Positions 1-9,004 of a stretch of 64,000 nucleotides of DNA are shown piece after piece. The DNA is from Candidatus Sulfopaludibacter sp. SbA3 (lineage in GTDB: Bacteria; Acidobacteriota; Terriglobia; Bryobacterales; Bryobacteraceae), in contig CAMAVI010000003.1 of the NCBI GenBank assembly GCA_945861625.1, positions 28,191 to 92,190 on the forward strand, written 5' to 3'. Both the position numbers and the translations under genes were made by a program. The notes beneath the pieces were generated by a model, which made no database searches, had not been told where the DNA came from, and saw nothing but the letters and a program-made list of their open reading frames with translations. The stretch's first letter is position 1, and the number at the start of each line of letters is the position of its first letter.

Positions 1-9
1 GCTGTTTGC

Positions 10-2052
10 ATGATCGTTTATGCGGCGACCATTTTCCTGAGCGCATTCCTGCTCTTTCAGGTTCAGCCTCTCATCGCTAAGTTCATCCTGCCATGGTTCG
101 GCGGATCGGCGGCGGTGTGGAGCGCGGCGCTGCTGTTTTTCCAGCTCCTGCTGCTCGCCGGGTACTTTTACGCTTATCTCGTCATCCGATTTGTGAAACC
201 GAAGCAGCAGTTCTGGATGCACAGCGCACTGCTGGCGGTGAGTCTCCTGACCCTGCCGATTATTCCGAATCCCGTGTGGAAAGCCACGGGCGGCGGCGAT
301 CCCACGCCGCGCATTTTGATCCTCCTGGCGTTGACCATCGGTCTGCCCTACATGCTTCTTTCGGCGACCAGCCCACTGTTGCAGGCATGGTTCGTGCGCG
401 CCCGTCACGGTGCGGTGCCGTACCGTTTGTTTGCGCTGTCCAATTTCGGATCGATGCTGGCGCTGATCAGCTATCCAACTTTGATCGAACCGAAGATGCC
501 TCTGCACCTGCAAGGCATCACGTGGTCCTGGGGCTTCGCGGCGTTCGCCTCGTTGTGCGCCCTTGCGGCGTGGCGATCACGCGAAGGTGACGCGCCGATA
601 CACGCGGAAGCTGGTGACGAAAGCGAAGCCCCTGGCCTCGCCGACAAGCTCTTGTGGATCGGCCTGGCGGCATGTGCTTCGGTCCTCTTGCTGGCCGTGA
701 CCAGCCACCTCACGCAGAACGTCGCACCCATCCCGCTATTGTGGGTCGCGCCCTTGAGCCTGTATCTGCTCAGCTTCATTCTCTGTTTTGAAAGCGACCG
801 GCTGTATCCGCGCTGGCTGTTCCTGCCGCTGTTCGCCGTGGCGCTGGGCGCGCTGACCTGGGGCATCACGCTGTACGAAAACAACGAGGACATCAAGCGC
901 CTGATCCTCGCGCTGTGCGGGTCGTTGTTTGTGTGTTGCATGGTGTGTCACGGCGAACTTGCGCGCCGCCGCCCGCATCCGCGCCATCTCACGCAGTTCT
1001 ACCTGATGATCTCGATCGGCGGAGCCATCGGCGGCCTCTTCGTGGCCTTTCTCTCGCCGCGCCTGTTTCACGACTATTCGGAGTTCCCCATCGCTCTCGT
1101 GGGCTGCGCCGCACTGGTGACCTGCGTGTTGTGGAATCGCGCGCCGGGCGAACCGCGTTCACTGTGGATGCGCGCGGCTCTGGTACTGGCGACGGTGAGT
1201 TTTGCCGGGTATTTGGGTCACGCCGAATGGAAGAAAGACCATTACTACGTGCGGTCCGTCCGGAACTTCTATGGCGTGATGCACGTGCGTGATGACGAGT
1301 CGAACGGGGATGTTCCGGGGCAGCGCGTGCTGGTGCACGGCACCATCGATCACGGCACCCAGCTCAAGGACGATGTGAAGGGCCACATTCCAACGTCCTA
1401 CTTTGGGCAGAACTCCGGCATCAATCGCGTGATCCGCGCGCTGCATGACACGCGCGGCGCCGTGCGCATCGGCATTATCGGATTGGGCGCGGGTGTCACC
1501 GCCAGTCTGGCTCGCCAGGGCGACACTCTGCACTATTACGAAATTAATTCCCAGGTACTGGATGTCGCGTCCAACCAGTTCGGTTTCCTCAAGGGCTGCC
1601 GCACGAAGCCGGAAGTCTATATGGGTGACGCGCGCCTGGTACTGGAAGCAATGCCCAACGAGAACTTGGACCTGTTGACTCTTGACGCCTTCTCGAGCGA
1701 TGCCGTTCCCATGCATTTGCTGACGCGCGAAGCCTACCAGGTGTATCTGCGTCACCTGAAGCCCGGCGGCGTGCTGGCGATGCATATTTCCAATCGCTAT
1801 CTGGACCTGAAGCCCGTGGTCGCGCAGAATATGGCGGCGCTCGGCTGGCACGGGCGTGTCATCGAAGACGATGGCATCCTGCAGTCTTACTACACCGGCA
1901 CGACGTGGGTTGTGTTGGCGCCCGATTCTCGGTTCTTCGAGACGCGTCATTTCCAGGAAGACGACGGCAGCACGGTTGTGCCCTTGCAGCCCAAGCCCGG
2001 CTTTCCCGCCTGGACCGACGACTTCAGCAATATCGTTACTATCATTAAATAA
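10..2052 (+). CDS. Membrane-fused spermidine synthase-like protein (N-terminal multi-TM domain plus C-terminal SAM/spermidine synthase fold)
   Basis: 680-aa ORF; hydrophobic N-half (FLSAFLLFQVQPLIAKFILPWFGGSAAVWS), C-half with GIIGLGAGVTASL...GDARLVLE...LDAFSSDAVPMHLLTREA typical of spermidine synthase-like proteins. Confidence 0.85.
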   Translation: MIVYAATIFLSAFLLFQVQPLIAKFILPWFGGSAAVWSAALLFFQLLLLAGYFYAYLVIRFVKPKQQFWMHSALLAVSLLTLPIIPNPVWKATGGGDPTPRILILLALTIGLPYMLLSATSPLLQAWFVRARHGAVPYRLFALSNFGSMLALISYPTLIEPKMPLHLQGITWSWGFAAFASLCALAAWRSREGDAPIHAEAGDESEAPGLADKLLWIGLAACASVLLLAVTSHLTQNVAPIPLLWVAPLSLYLLSFILCFESDRLYPRWLFLPLFAVALGALTWGITLYENNEDIKRLILALCGSLFVCCMVCHGELARRRPHPRHLTQFYLMISIGGAIGGLFVAFLSPRLFHDYSEFPIALVGCAALVTCVLWNRAPGEPRSLWMRAALVLATVSFAGYLGHAEWKKDHYYVRSVRNFYGVMHVRDDESNGDVPGQRVLVHGTIDHGTQLKDDVKGHIPTSYFGQNSGINRVIRALHDTRGAVRIGIIGLGAGVTASLARQGDTLHYYEINSQVLDVASNQFGFLKGCRTKPEVYMGDARLVLEAMPNENLDLLTLDAFSSDAVPMHLLTREAYQVYLRHLKPGGVLAMHISNRYLDLKPVVAQNMAALGWHGRVIEDDGILQSYYTGTTWVVLAPDSRFFETRHFQEDDGSTVVPLQPKPGFPAWTDDFSNIVTIIK

Positions 2053-2061
2053 CGGCCCTTC

Positions 2062-4320
2062 ATGACCCTGTACGCAGTCACTATTTTCCTGAGTGCGTTT
2101 CTTCTGTTTCAGGTACAACCGCTCATCGCCAAGATCATTCTGCCGTGGTTCGGCGGCTCGGCCGCCGTGTGGAGCGCCAGCATGCTCTTCTTCCAGCTTC
2201 TGTTGCTGGCGGGCTACGCCTACGCGCATCTCTCCATCCGCTTGTTGAAAGCGCGCATGCAGATGCAACTGCACCTGGGGCTTCTCGCCGTGAGTTGCCT
2301 GCTGCTGCCGATTCTGCCGTCACCTTCGTGGAGACCCACGGAAGCCGGTGACCCGACTCTGCGGATTCTCCTGCTGCTGGCGGCCACCATCGGTTTGCCG
2401 TATTTCTTGCTTTCTTCGACGAGCCCGCTGTTGCAGGCCTGGTTTGTGCGCCGCACCGGTTCGGGCGTCCCTTACCGGCTTTTCGCGCTTTCCAATTTCG
2501 GCTCCATGCTGGCTCTGGTGAGCTATCCGTTCTTGTTCGAACCGCGCCTGGGCACGCGCCCGCAGGCATATACGTGGAGCAGTGTCTACGTGCTGTTCGC
2601 CGCGGTCTGTGCTTATACGGCCTGGGTTAGCAAAGAGGTGCCTAGTAACAAGGCGCTTAGCAAAGAGGTGCCTAGCCGGGAGGATTCCCATGGCGGCGTC
2701 ACGGCGGAAGAAGCTCCCGCGACTGAAGTGGCGGAGCGGCCCAGCGTGTGGGCGCTGGTCTTTTGGGTGACTCTTGCGGCCTGCGCGTCCGTGTTGCTGG
2801 TTTCCATCACCAACCACATGAGCGAGAACGTGGCTCCCATTCCGCTGCTATGGGTTCTGCCGTTGACCCTCTATCTCCTCACATTTATCCTTGCTTTTGA
2901 AAGCGATCGTATCTACCAGCGCTGGCTGTTCATCCCTCTCCTGGTGCCGGCCTTGGGAGGAATGGCATACATGATCTATGCCAATGAAGGGAACTACAAC
3001 ATCAAAAATTCGATTCCCGGTTTCGCCGCCGCCATGTTTGTCTCCTGCATGTTCTGCCATGGAGAGCTGGCCCGCCGCCGTCCCGCGCCGCGGTATCTCA
3101 CGCTGTTCTACCTGATGGTCTCGCTGGGCGGAGCGCTGGGCGGAATCTTCGTCGCCCTCATCGCGCCGCGTGCCTTTAGCGCGTATTGGGAGCTGCCGCT
3201 GGCACTGGTGATGTGCGGAATCCTGGCGACGATAGCGTTATGGACCGTGGTCCCGTCCCGCGTCGGCACCTGGGCGCTCGGATTGGCCGCGATCTTGGTG
3301 GCTCTGTTGGTTCCGGGTGCCTTTCGTGAGTTGTGGGGTTTGACCGTGCGCAACATCGGATTGGGTCTGCTGGGCATGGGTTTGGTCTGGACTGTCAGTT
3401 GCCGCCTTATTCCGCTTCGTGCGCCCATTTGGTCCATCTGCTTCGGAATTTCATTGGCAACCAGCATGCTCGCCGGTTACCTGATCAAGCAGGAACGCGC
3501 GGCCGCCAAGAACCTCGTCTTGCAGACACGCAACTTCTACGGACCGCTCGAAGTACGCGACGATCCTCCCACGCAGGACTACGCCGAGCGCACCCTGCTG
3601 CACGGCACCATCAACCACGGCTCACAGTTGACCGATCCAGTGTTGCGCTATGTGACGACGTCGTATTACGGCAAGCGCTCCGGCGTCGGGCGCGCTCTCA
3701 CCGCGTTACAGGCCAAGGGGCCGATCCGCGCGGGCTTCATCGGCCTGGGTTCCGGCGTACTGACGAACTACGGGCGCAAAGGCGATTACATCCGCGTATA
3801 TGAGATCAATCCGCTCATCGAGCGCATCGCACAATCGCTGTTCACTTTTTATCCGCATTCGCCCGCCGACAAAGCGATCCTGATGGGTGACGCCCGCCTC
3901 ACGCTCGAAAACCAATTGAAGGATGGTCCGCAGAATTACGACCTGCTGGCCGTGGACGCGTTTTCCAGCGATGCCATCCCCGTGCACCTGCTCACACGGG
4001 AAGCGATTCAGCTTTATTTCAAGCACCTGAAACCGGATGGCGTGCTGGCCCTGCATATTTCCAACCGCTACCTGGATCTGAAGCCCGTATGCGAGGGAGG
4101 GGCGCAAGCCGTGGGCCGCTCCGCTTGGGCCGTGGAAGACGATGGCGACCAGGCCGGCTATTTTTCTTCCTCCACCTGGGTCTTGATTACTTCCAATACG
4201 GATATCTACCAGACAGACGATTTCAAAGACGCCAACTCCTACGAATTGGCGCCCAAGAAAGAGTTTCGCTCCTGGACCGACGACTACAGCAACCTATTTC
4301 AGATTCTCAGCGTGAAATAG
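2062..4320 (+). CDS. Membrane-fused spermidine synthase-like protein, tandem paralog of the previous gene
   Basis: 752-aa ORF with near-identical N-terminal motif (FLSAFLLFQVQPLIAKIILPWFGGSAAVWS) and the same C-terminal motifs (GFIGLGSGVLTNYG, VDAFSSDAIPVHLLTREA). Confidence 0.85.
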   Translation: MTLYAVTIFLSAFLLFQVQPLIAKIILPWFGGSAAVWSASMLFFQLLLLAGYAYAHLSIRLLKARMQMQLHLGLLAVSCLLLPILPSPSWRPTEAGDPTLRILLLLAATIGLPYFLLSSTSPLLQAWFVRRTGSGVPYRLFALSNFGSMLALVSYPFLFEPRLGTRPQAYTWSSVYVLFAAVCAYTAWVSKEVPSNKALSKEVPSREDSHGGVTAEEAPATEVAERPSVWALVFWVTLAACASVLLVSITNHMSENVAPIPLLWVLPLTLYLLTFILAFESDRIYQRWLFIPLLVPALGGMAYMIYANEGNYNIKNSIPGFAAAMFVSCMFCHGELARRRPAPRYLTLFYLMVSLGGALGGIFVALIAPRAFSAYWELPLALVMCGILATIALWTVVPSRVGTWALGLAAILVALLVPGAFRELWGLTVRNIGLGLLGMGLVWTVSCRLIPLRAPIWSICFGISLATSMLAGYLIKQERAAAKNLVLQTRNFYGPLEVRDDPPTQDYAERTLLHGTINHGSQLTDPVLRYVTTSYYGKRSGVGRALTALQAKGPIRAGFIGLGSGVLTNYGRKGDYIRVYEINPLIERIAQSLFTFYPHSPADKAILMGDARLTLENQLKDGPQNYDLLAVDAFSSDAIPVHLLTREAIQLYFKHLKPDGVLALHISNRYLDLKPVCEGGAQAVGRSAWAVEDDGDQAGYFSSSTWVLITSNTDIYQTDDFKDANSYELAPKKEFRSWTDDYSNLFQILSVK

Positions 4321-4328
4321 CCGCCGTC

Positions 4329-4895
4329 TCAATCCAGCAGCACGGACGGCCGCTTTTGCGCGGCTTTGCGGACGGCGCGAATCACGCGGCGAACACCCTT
4401 TTCCCAGTCCGGGTAGAGATCCACATACTGGACGTGATCCGAAATTCGCCGCGGAACCGTGCACTCCTCCAAGCGCACGGGGATGATAAATGCGTCCTCC
4501 TCGGCGAGGGGCCTCTTGCGAGCGCATTCCAGCGCATAACGGAGCTCACTCTGAAATTGACCATGCTTGGTGGCGGAGCGCGGGGAAAAGCAGGGAACAA
4601 AGGCGTCCGCCATATCAATCGCCCGTTCAATCGCCCGCGGCCAGTTTTGCCCGGGCAGCAGTTTGTCCTTGTCGAGCCAAGGAGAGCAGCCCTCCGTCCG
4701 CAAGGACTCACACAGGCGGCGTGCCAGCGCGCGGTCTTCCACCGCGTAGGCGACGAACACGTTCGGCCGCGTCTGCGGAAGAAACTCAAGGCCCTGACGG
4801 GAAGTCCGGAAGACGCCCAGACCTTCAATTTCCACCCGTTGGCCGGCCTCCAGGCATTGGCGCACAATATCGGCCACCGCCTGCCGGGTGGTCAT
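4329..4895 (-). CDS. TIR-domain protein with HU/IHF-like N-terminal segment
   Basis: 188 aa; N-term AVADIVRQCLEAGQRVEIEGLGVFRTS resembles the HU/IHF helix-beta hairpin; then NVFVAYAVEDRALARRLCESLRTEGCSPWLDKDKLLPGQNWPRAIERAI...FVPCFSPRS...QFQSELRYAL typical of TIR. Confidence 0.75.
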   Translation of the reverse strand: MTTRQAVADIVRQCLEAGQRVEIEGLGVFRTSRQGLEFLPQTRPNVFVAYAVEDRALARRLCESLRTEGCSPWLDKDKLLPGQNWPRAIERAIDMADAFVPCFSPRSATKHGQFQSELRYALECARKRPLAEEDAFIIPVRLEECTVPRRISDHVQYVDLYPDWEKGVRRVIRAVRKAAQKRPSVLLD

Positions 4896-5131
4896 CGGTT
4901 GCCGCCCTTGCGCGGTTGGCGAACCACCAGCCGGCCGGCCCCTGGGAATTCCGCCGGAGTCCCCTTGCGGAGGGATGCCACGATCTTACGGATAAGTTCG
5001 TCCACCTGATCGCGGGCTTTCGCGCGGCTTACCCGGTTCCGTTCGGCTAACTTGCTGGCGAGCTCTTCGCGCTGCATACCGCATTTAGTTTGCAGGACGA
5101 GGATGCTCCCTTCCGGCCCTTTTTCCGCCAT
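4892..5131 (-). CDS. Small HU/IHF-like DNA-binding protein
   Basis: 79 aa; MQREELASKLAERNRVSRAKARDQVDELIRKIVASLRKGTPAEFPGAGRLVVRQP matches the HU/IHF fold pattern; stop overlaps the start of the TIR gene. Confidence 0.6.
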   Translation of the reverse strand: MAEKGPEGSILVLQTKCGMQREELASKLAERNRVSRAKARDQVDELIRKIVASLRKGTPAEFPGAGRLVVRQPRKGGNR

Positions 5132-5294
5132 CTTATTGTTTTAAAATAGGATAGCCGCGCCGCGCGGGCGGATACGATTATGCGGGTGAAGGATCTTTAA
5201 TTTGGAGTTAAGCGTAGCTTCATGGGATATTGAGAGTGTAGAACTATCGTGGCGGCCTCGAGTCGTCAACGTAACTCAAGGAGAATCACAATAA

Positions 5295-5423
5295 ATGAAG
5301 AAAGTCATGAGCCTCATGCTCGGCTTGACGCTGATCACCGGCGCCGTCACCGTCGCCTCCGCACAGGAAAAGGGTGAGAAGAAGGAAGAAGGAAAGAAGA
5401 AGAAGAAGGAAAAGAAGGACTAG
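5295..5423 (+). CDS. Small secreted Lys/Glu-rich peptide
   Basis: ATG at 5295 after a purine-rich RBS (aaggagaatcacaataa); translation MKKVMSLMLGLTLITGAVTVASAQEKGEKKEEGKKKKKEKKD*: signal peptide followed by polyK/E tail; T-run after the stop. Confidence 0.55.
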   Translation: MKKVMSLMLGLTLITGAVTVASAQEKGEKKEEGKKKKKEKKD

Positions 5424-5552
5424 TTTTTCGCTTCTCCTCGAACCTGCTTCGAGATTCTGCCGCGTCTGGCTTGCTCCGTTAGGGCATACCGGCGCGGCAG
5501 TTGTTTTTTGCGGTAAGAATTTTTCCGGAGCCTTCCCACTAAATGGCAGCCC

Positions 5553-8093
5553 ATGCGAGAACCGCTGGTCTTGCCCTTTGCCGCCCTTCTTGCCGGGATC
5601 TGGATGGGGCGTGCCCTTTCCTTTTCCCGGCTGGAAGCCGCGTGGCCCGCGGCGGCGTTTTGCGGCTTGGCGTTCGTCGCGCCTCGATATCTCAGCCGGG
5701 CTTGTGTGCTCTTGGCTCTGCTCATGGCGGGCGCTTGGACAGAAGCCTGGCACCGGCCCGCTACCCGGCCTTACATTGAGGCGGGAGCCCGCGAATCCGT
5801 ACTATTGGAAGGCTGCGTGGTTGAGGCCACGGTGATCACGCCGGGCCGGGGGCAATACACGCTGGAACTGGCCCCCGGCTCCCGCGCCCGCGTGAGCCAG
5901 TTCTTTGACGACGAAAAGAGCGCGCGGCGCTTTGCCTACGGCCAGCGTGTTGCAATCGAAGCGCGCATCCGTTCTCCGCGCAACTTCAATAATCCCGGCG
6001 CATTCGACTACTCCGGATATCTGGCGCGGCAGCACATCTTTTGGACTGCCACGATGCAGCGCGATGGCGTGGTCCGTGTTCTCCCTGGATCCTGCGGTGC
6101 GCGCGCGCTGGCTGTCATTCACCGCATTCGCGCGGTAGTGCTCGACCGCATCCAGACGCTGTACGCGGGCGATAGCTATGCCACCGCGATGATGGAAGCG
6201 ATTCTCATTGGGGAGTCCTCCAAACTCGAAAAAGTGTGGACCGAGAACTTCCGCCGTACCGGCACATTTCACGCGCTGGTGATTTCCGGCGCGCACGTGG
6301 CCGTGCTGGCTGCCATCCTGCTCTTGTTGTTGCGCGGATGCGGGATTGGAGAGATTCCCGCGCTGGCCATGGCTTCGCTTGCGGCGTGGCTATACGCGCT
6401 GGTTTCGGGATCTTCTCCGCCCGTGGCGCGGGCCGCCGCCGGTCTCACTTTGTACCTGGCGGCGCGCGTCTTGTTCCGCCGTACTCGTGTACTGAATCTG
6501 CTGGCCGCCGTAGCGATTGTTTACCTCCTATGCGATCCGGGAGCGCTCTTTGACGCCAGCTTCCAGCTCTCGTTTCTTTGTGTCGCCGCGTTGGGAGCCC
6601 TTTCCACGCCAGTCATTGAGCGGACCTCCGCCCCCTTTGCGCGCGGCATGCGTGGGATCGCCAATGCAGATGCCGATCCGCATTGGGAACCCCGGGTGGC
6701 CCAGTTCCGCGTGGAACTGCGCCTGTTGGCGGAAACCGCGTATTGGATTACGCGAATGCCGGCCGCCTGGTGTGCGCGGATTCTGGGCTGGATTTGCCGC
6801 GTTGGGTTATTCACATATGATTCAGTGGCCGTCTCGCTGGCGATTCAAGTGAGACTGGCTCTGCCCATGGCCATCTATTTTCATCGCTTTTCCTTTTCCG
6901 GTATTACGGCCAATCTGGTGATTGTCCCGGCGCTGGAAGTTGCGGTTCCCCTGGGATTTTTGGCGGTTTTCACCCATTGGACGATTCCGGCGAAGGTTGC
7001 CGGCTGGCTGCTGCGGGCCGCGGCGGCGACGGCGGACTGGCACGCCCGATGGGAGCCTGCCTGGCGGTTGTCGAATCCTCCCCTATGGCTGGCGGCCGCT
7101 CTGGCGGTCTCGTTGATCGTATTGGCCATGGCCGTGCGCCGCGGGAGGCGGCAATGGGCGGCGGCAGCGGCGGTCTTGGTCTTCTTTGGGATTCTCCTAT
7201 GGCAGCCCTGGCCGGCCGCCATCACCACGCATTCCTTGGAGTTGACGGCAATTGACGTCGGGCAGGGAGACAGCCTCCTGGTGGTTTTTCCCGCCGGCGC
7301 CACGATGGTAGTTGATGGGGGCGGAATACTTCAGTTTGGGCCGCGGGCGTCCGAGCAGACCGTCCCGCGGCGGCGGCGCCTGGACACCGGCGAGGATGTG
7401 GTCGCGCCCTATCTGTGGGGCCGCGGCATCCGCCGCCTGGATGTGCTTGTGGCCACGCACGCTCATGAGGATCATAGCGGGGGCTTGTTGGCGCTGCTCG
7501 AGGACTTTCATCCGCGAGAACTTTGGGTGGGCGCAAATCCGCCAGAAGCTCTGTCGCGCCGGGCGGCGGAACTCCACATTCCCGTACTCGCCAAGACTGC
7601 TTCGTCACCGGCCACCTATTCGGGCGCGCAAGTGGAGGTGCTGTCGCCGCCTGCCGGATACCGTGCCGCGCGGGCGGGGAATAACGATTCCCTCGCGCTC
7701 CGGATTGCGTATGGAGACCATTCGTTCCTGTTGACGGGTGACTTGGAAGCCCCCATGGAACGGCGTTTGCTTCAAGAGGGCAGACTGCAACATACCGACG
7801 TGCTGAAAGTCGGCCATCACGGTTCCAGAACCTCCACCTTGCAGGACTTTCTGGATGTTCTATCGCCATCGGTCGCGGTGATCTCGGCCGGCTTTGAAAA
7901 CTCGTTTGGGCATCCTCACCCGGATGTTCTCCATCGTCTGGGGCAACAACGCGCCGCCATATTGCGGACCGATCGCGACGGTCTAGTGACGGTGCGATCG
8001 GATGGCCATAAGCTGTGGCTGGACACCGCTTTGTGGCACCCCGGGAGTCCGGCCGATATGTTCAATTGGGCCCTCTCCATAGGCCTGGATTGA
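5553..8093 (+). CDS. comEC: ComEC/Rec2 family DNA internalization competence protein
   Basis: 846 aa; competence domain (LIGESSKLEKVWTENFRRTGTFHALVISGAHVAVLA) and metallo-beta-lactamase C-terminus (DVGQGDSLLVVFP, THAHEDHSGG, VGHHGSRTST). Confidence 0.92.
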   Translation: MREPLVLPFAALLAGIWMGRALSFSRLEAAWPAAAFCGLAFVAPRYLSRACVLLALLMAGAWTEAWHRPATRPYIEAGARESVLLEGCVVEATVITPGRGQYTLELAPGSRARVSQFFDDEKSARRFAYGQRVAIEARIRSPRNFNNPGAFDYSGYLARQHIFWTATMQRDGVVRVLPGSCGARALAVIHRIRAVVLDRIQTLYAGDSYATAMMEAILIGESSKLEKVWTENFRRTGTFHALVISGAHVAVLAAILLLLLRGCGIGEIPALAMASLAAWLYALVSGSSPPVARAAAGLTLYLAARVLFRRTRVLNLLAAVAIVYLLCDPGALFDASFQLSFLCVAALGALSTPVIERTSAPFARGMRGIANADADPHWEPRVAQFRVELRLLAETAYWITRMPAAWCARILGWICRVGLFTYDSVAVSLAIQVRLALPMAIYFHRFSFSGITANLVIVPALEVAVPLGFLAVFTHWTIPAKVAGWLLRAAAATADWHARWEPAWRLSNPPLWLAAALAVSLIVLAMAVRRGRRQWAAAAAVLVFFGILLWQPWPAAITTHSLELTAIDVGQGDSLLVVFPAGATMVVDGGGILQFGPRASEQTVPRRRRLDTGEDVVAPYLWGRGIRRLDVLVATHAHEDHSGGLLALLEDFHPRELWVGANPPEALSRRAAELHIPVLAKTASSPATYSGAQVEVLSPPAGYRAARAGNNDSLALRIAYGDHSFLLTGDLEAPMERRLLQEGRLQHTDVLKVGHHGSRTSTLQDFLDVLSPSVAVISAGFENSFGHPHPDVLHRLGQQRAAILRTDRDGLVTVRSDGHKLWLDTALWHPGSPADMFNWALSIGLD

Positions 8094-8174
8094 ACGCGGC
8101 GGAATAGATTCGGTTAGGTCCATCCTGCTCTAGGTGTAGTCCTGGTACAATAATGAACAGAGCATTTCAATTCT

Positions 8175-8978
8175 GTGCTTTGGGGGAGTAACCGGTTGCG
8201 TTTTTGTGGCACGATAATCCTAGTATGCCTATTGGCGAGTTCCGGCGCGCCGGCGGCGCCCCGCGACTCTGACTCGAAGCAGGATCCACGGCTGGCGATT
8301 CTGGATAAGTACATGGATGCCACGCAGATCCAGCAGGCGGCCCTGCGCGGCGTGCAGATGGAAGTGGATATCGATGCGGAACTTCCGCGCCTGAAAAAGT
8401 CCGGCCGGCTGCGCGCGCTGCGCAAGATTTCCAGGCTCGGCAAGATCACATATAAGGCGCTGGGTTTTTCCGGAGATACCACGGTAAAACAGGAAGTGAT
8501 TACGCGCTATCTGGCCGCGGAAAGCGAAGCCCGGGAAAACGGGACGATTGCCATTACGCCGGCGAATTACAAGTTCCGCTATGCTGGACGGATCGAGCAG
8601 AATCACCAAACTATGCAGGTCATTGAAGTGACCCCGCGGAAAAAGGTGGTCGGACTGTTCAAAGGCGAGTTGTGGATCGAGACGGAGACCGGCATGCCGG
8701 TGCGCGAGTCCGGACAGTTCGTGAAGAGCCCTTCGGTGTTTCTTAAGAAAATTGCTTTTGTGCGCGATTATGAACTTCGCGATGGCATTGCGCTGCCTTC
8801 CCGCATTCAGACGACCGTGGAGACTCGCGTCATCGGCAAGGCTCAGCTGCTGATCCACTTCGCGAACATCGCGAGAGATGAAGAGCCTGAAGAGGTCAGC
8901 GGCGATGAGGCGTCCAGCGCCGGCCCTGCCGGCGACACGTCCGGCGGCACGCCGGTGGCCCATTTCAGGGCGAAGTAG
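8175..8978 (+). CDS. Secreted conserved hypothetical protein (outer-membrane-lipoprotein-sorting-like)
   Basis: 267-aa ORF with N-terminal signal sequence; fits between flanking genes. Confidence 0.6.
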   Translation: MLWGSNRLRFCGTIILVCLLASSGAPAAPRDSDSKQDPRLAILDKYMDATQIQQAALRGVQMEVDIDAELPRLKKSGRLRALRKISRLGKITYKALGFSGDTTVKQEVITRYLAAESEARENGTIAITPANYKFRYAGRIEQNHQTMQVIEVTPRKKVVGLFKGELWIETETGMPVRESGQFVKSPSVFLKKIAFVRDYELRDGIALPSRIQTTVETRVIGKAQLLIHFANIARDEEPEEVSGDEASSAGPAGDTSGGTPVAHFRAK

Positions 8979-9004
8979 ACGGCGAAATAAGGAGACCCGC
9001 GGTT

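Noticed and set aside
1159-2274. 371-aa minus-strand ORF opposite the first spermidine-synthase-like gene
   Set aside because: Antisense shadow ORF in high-GC coding DNA; Gln/His/Arg-rich with no domain, while the plus frame is clearly a real protein
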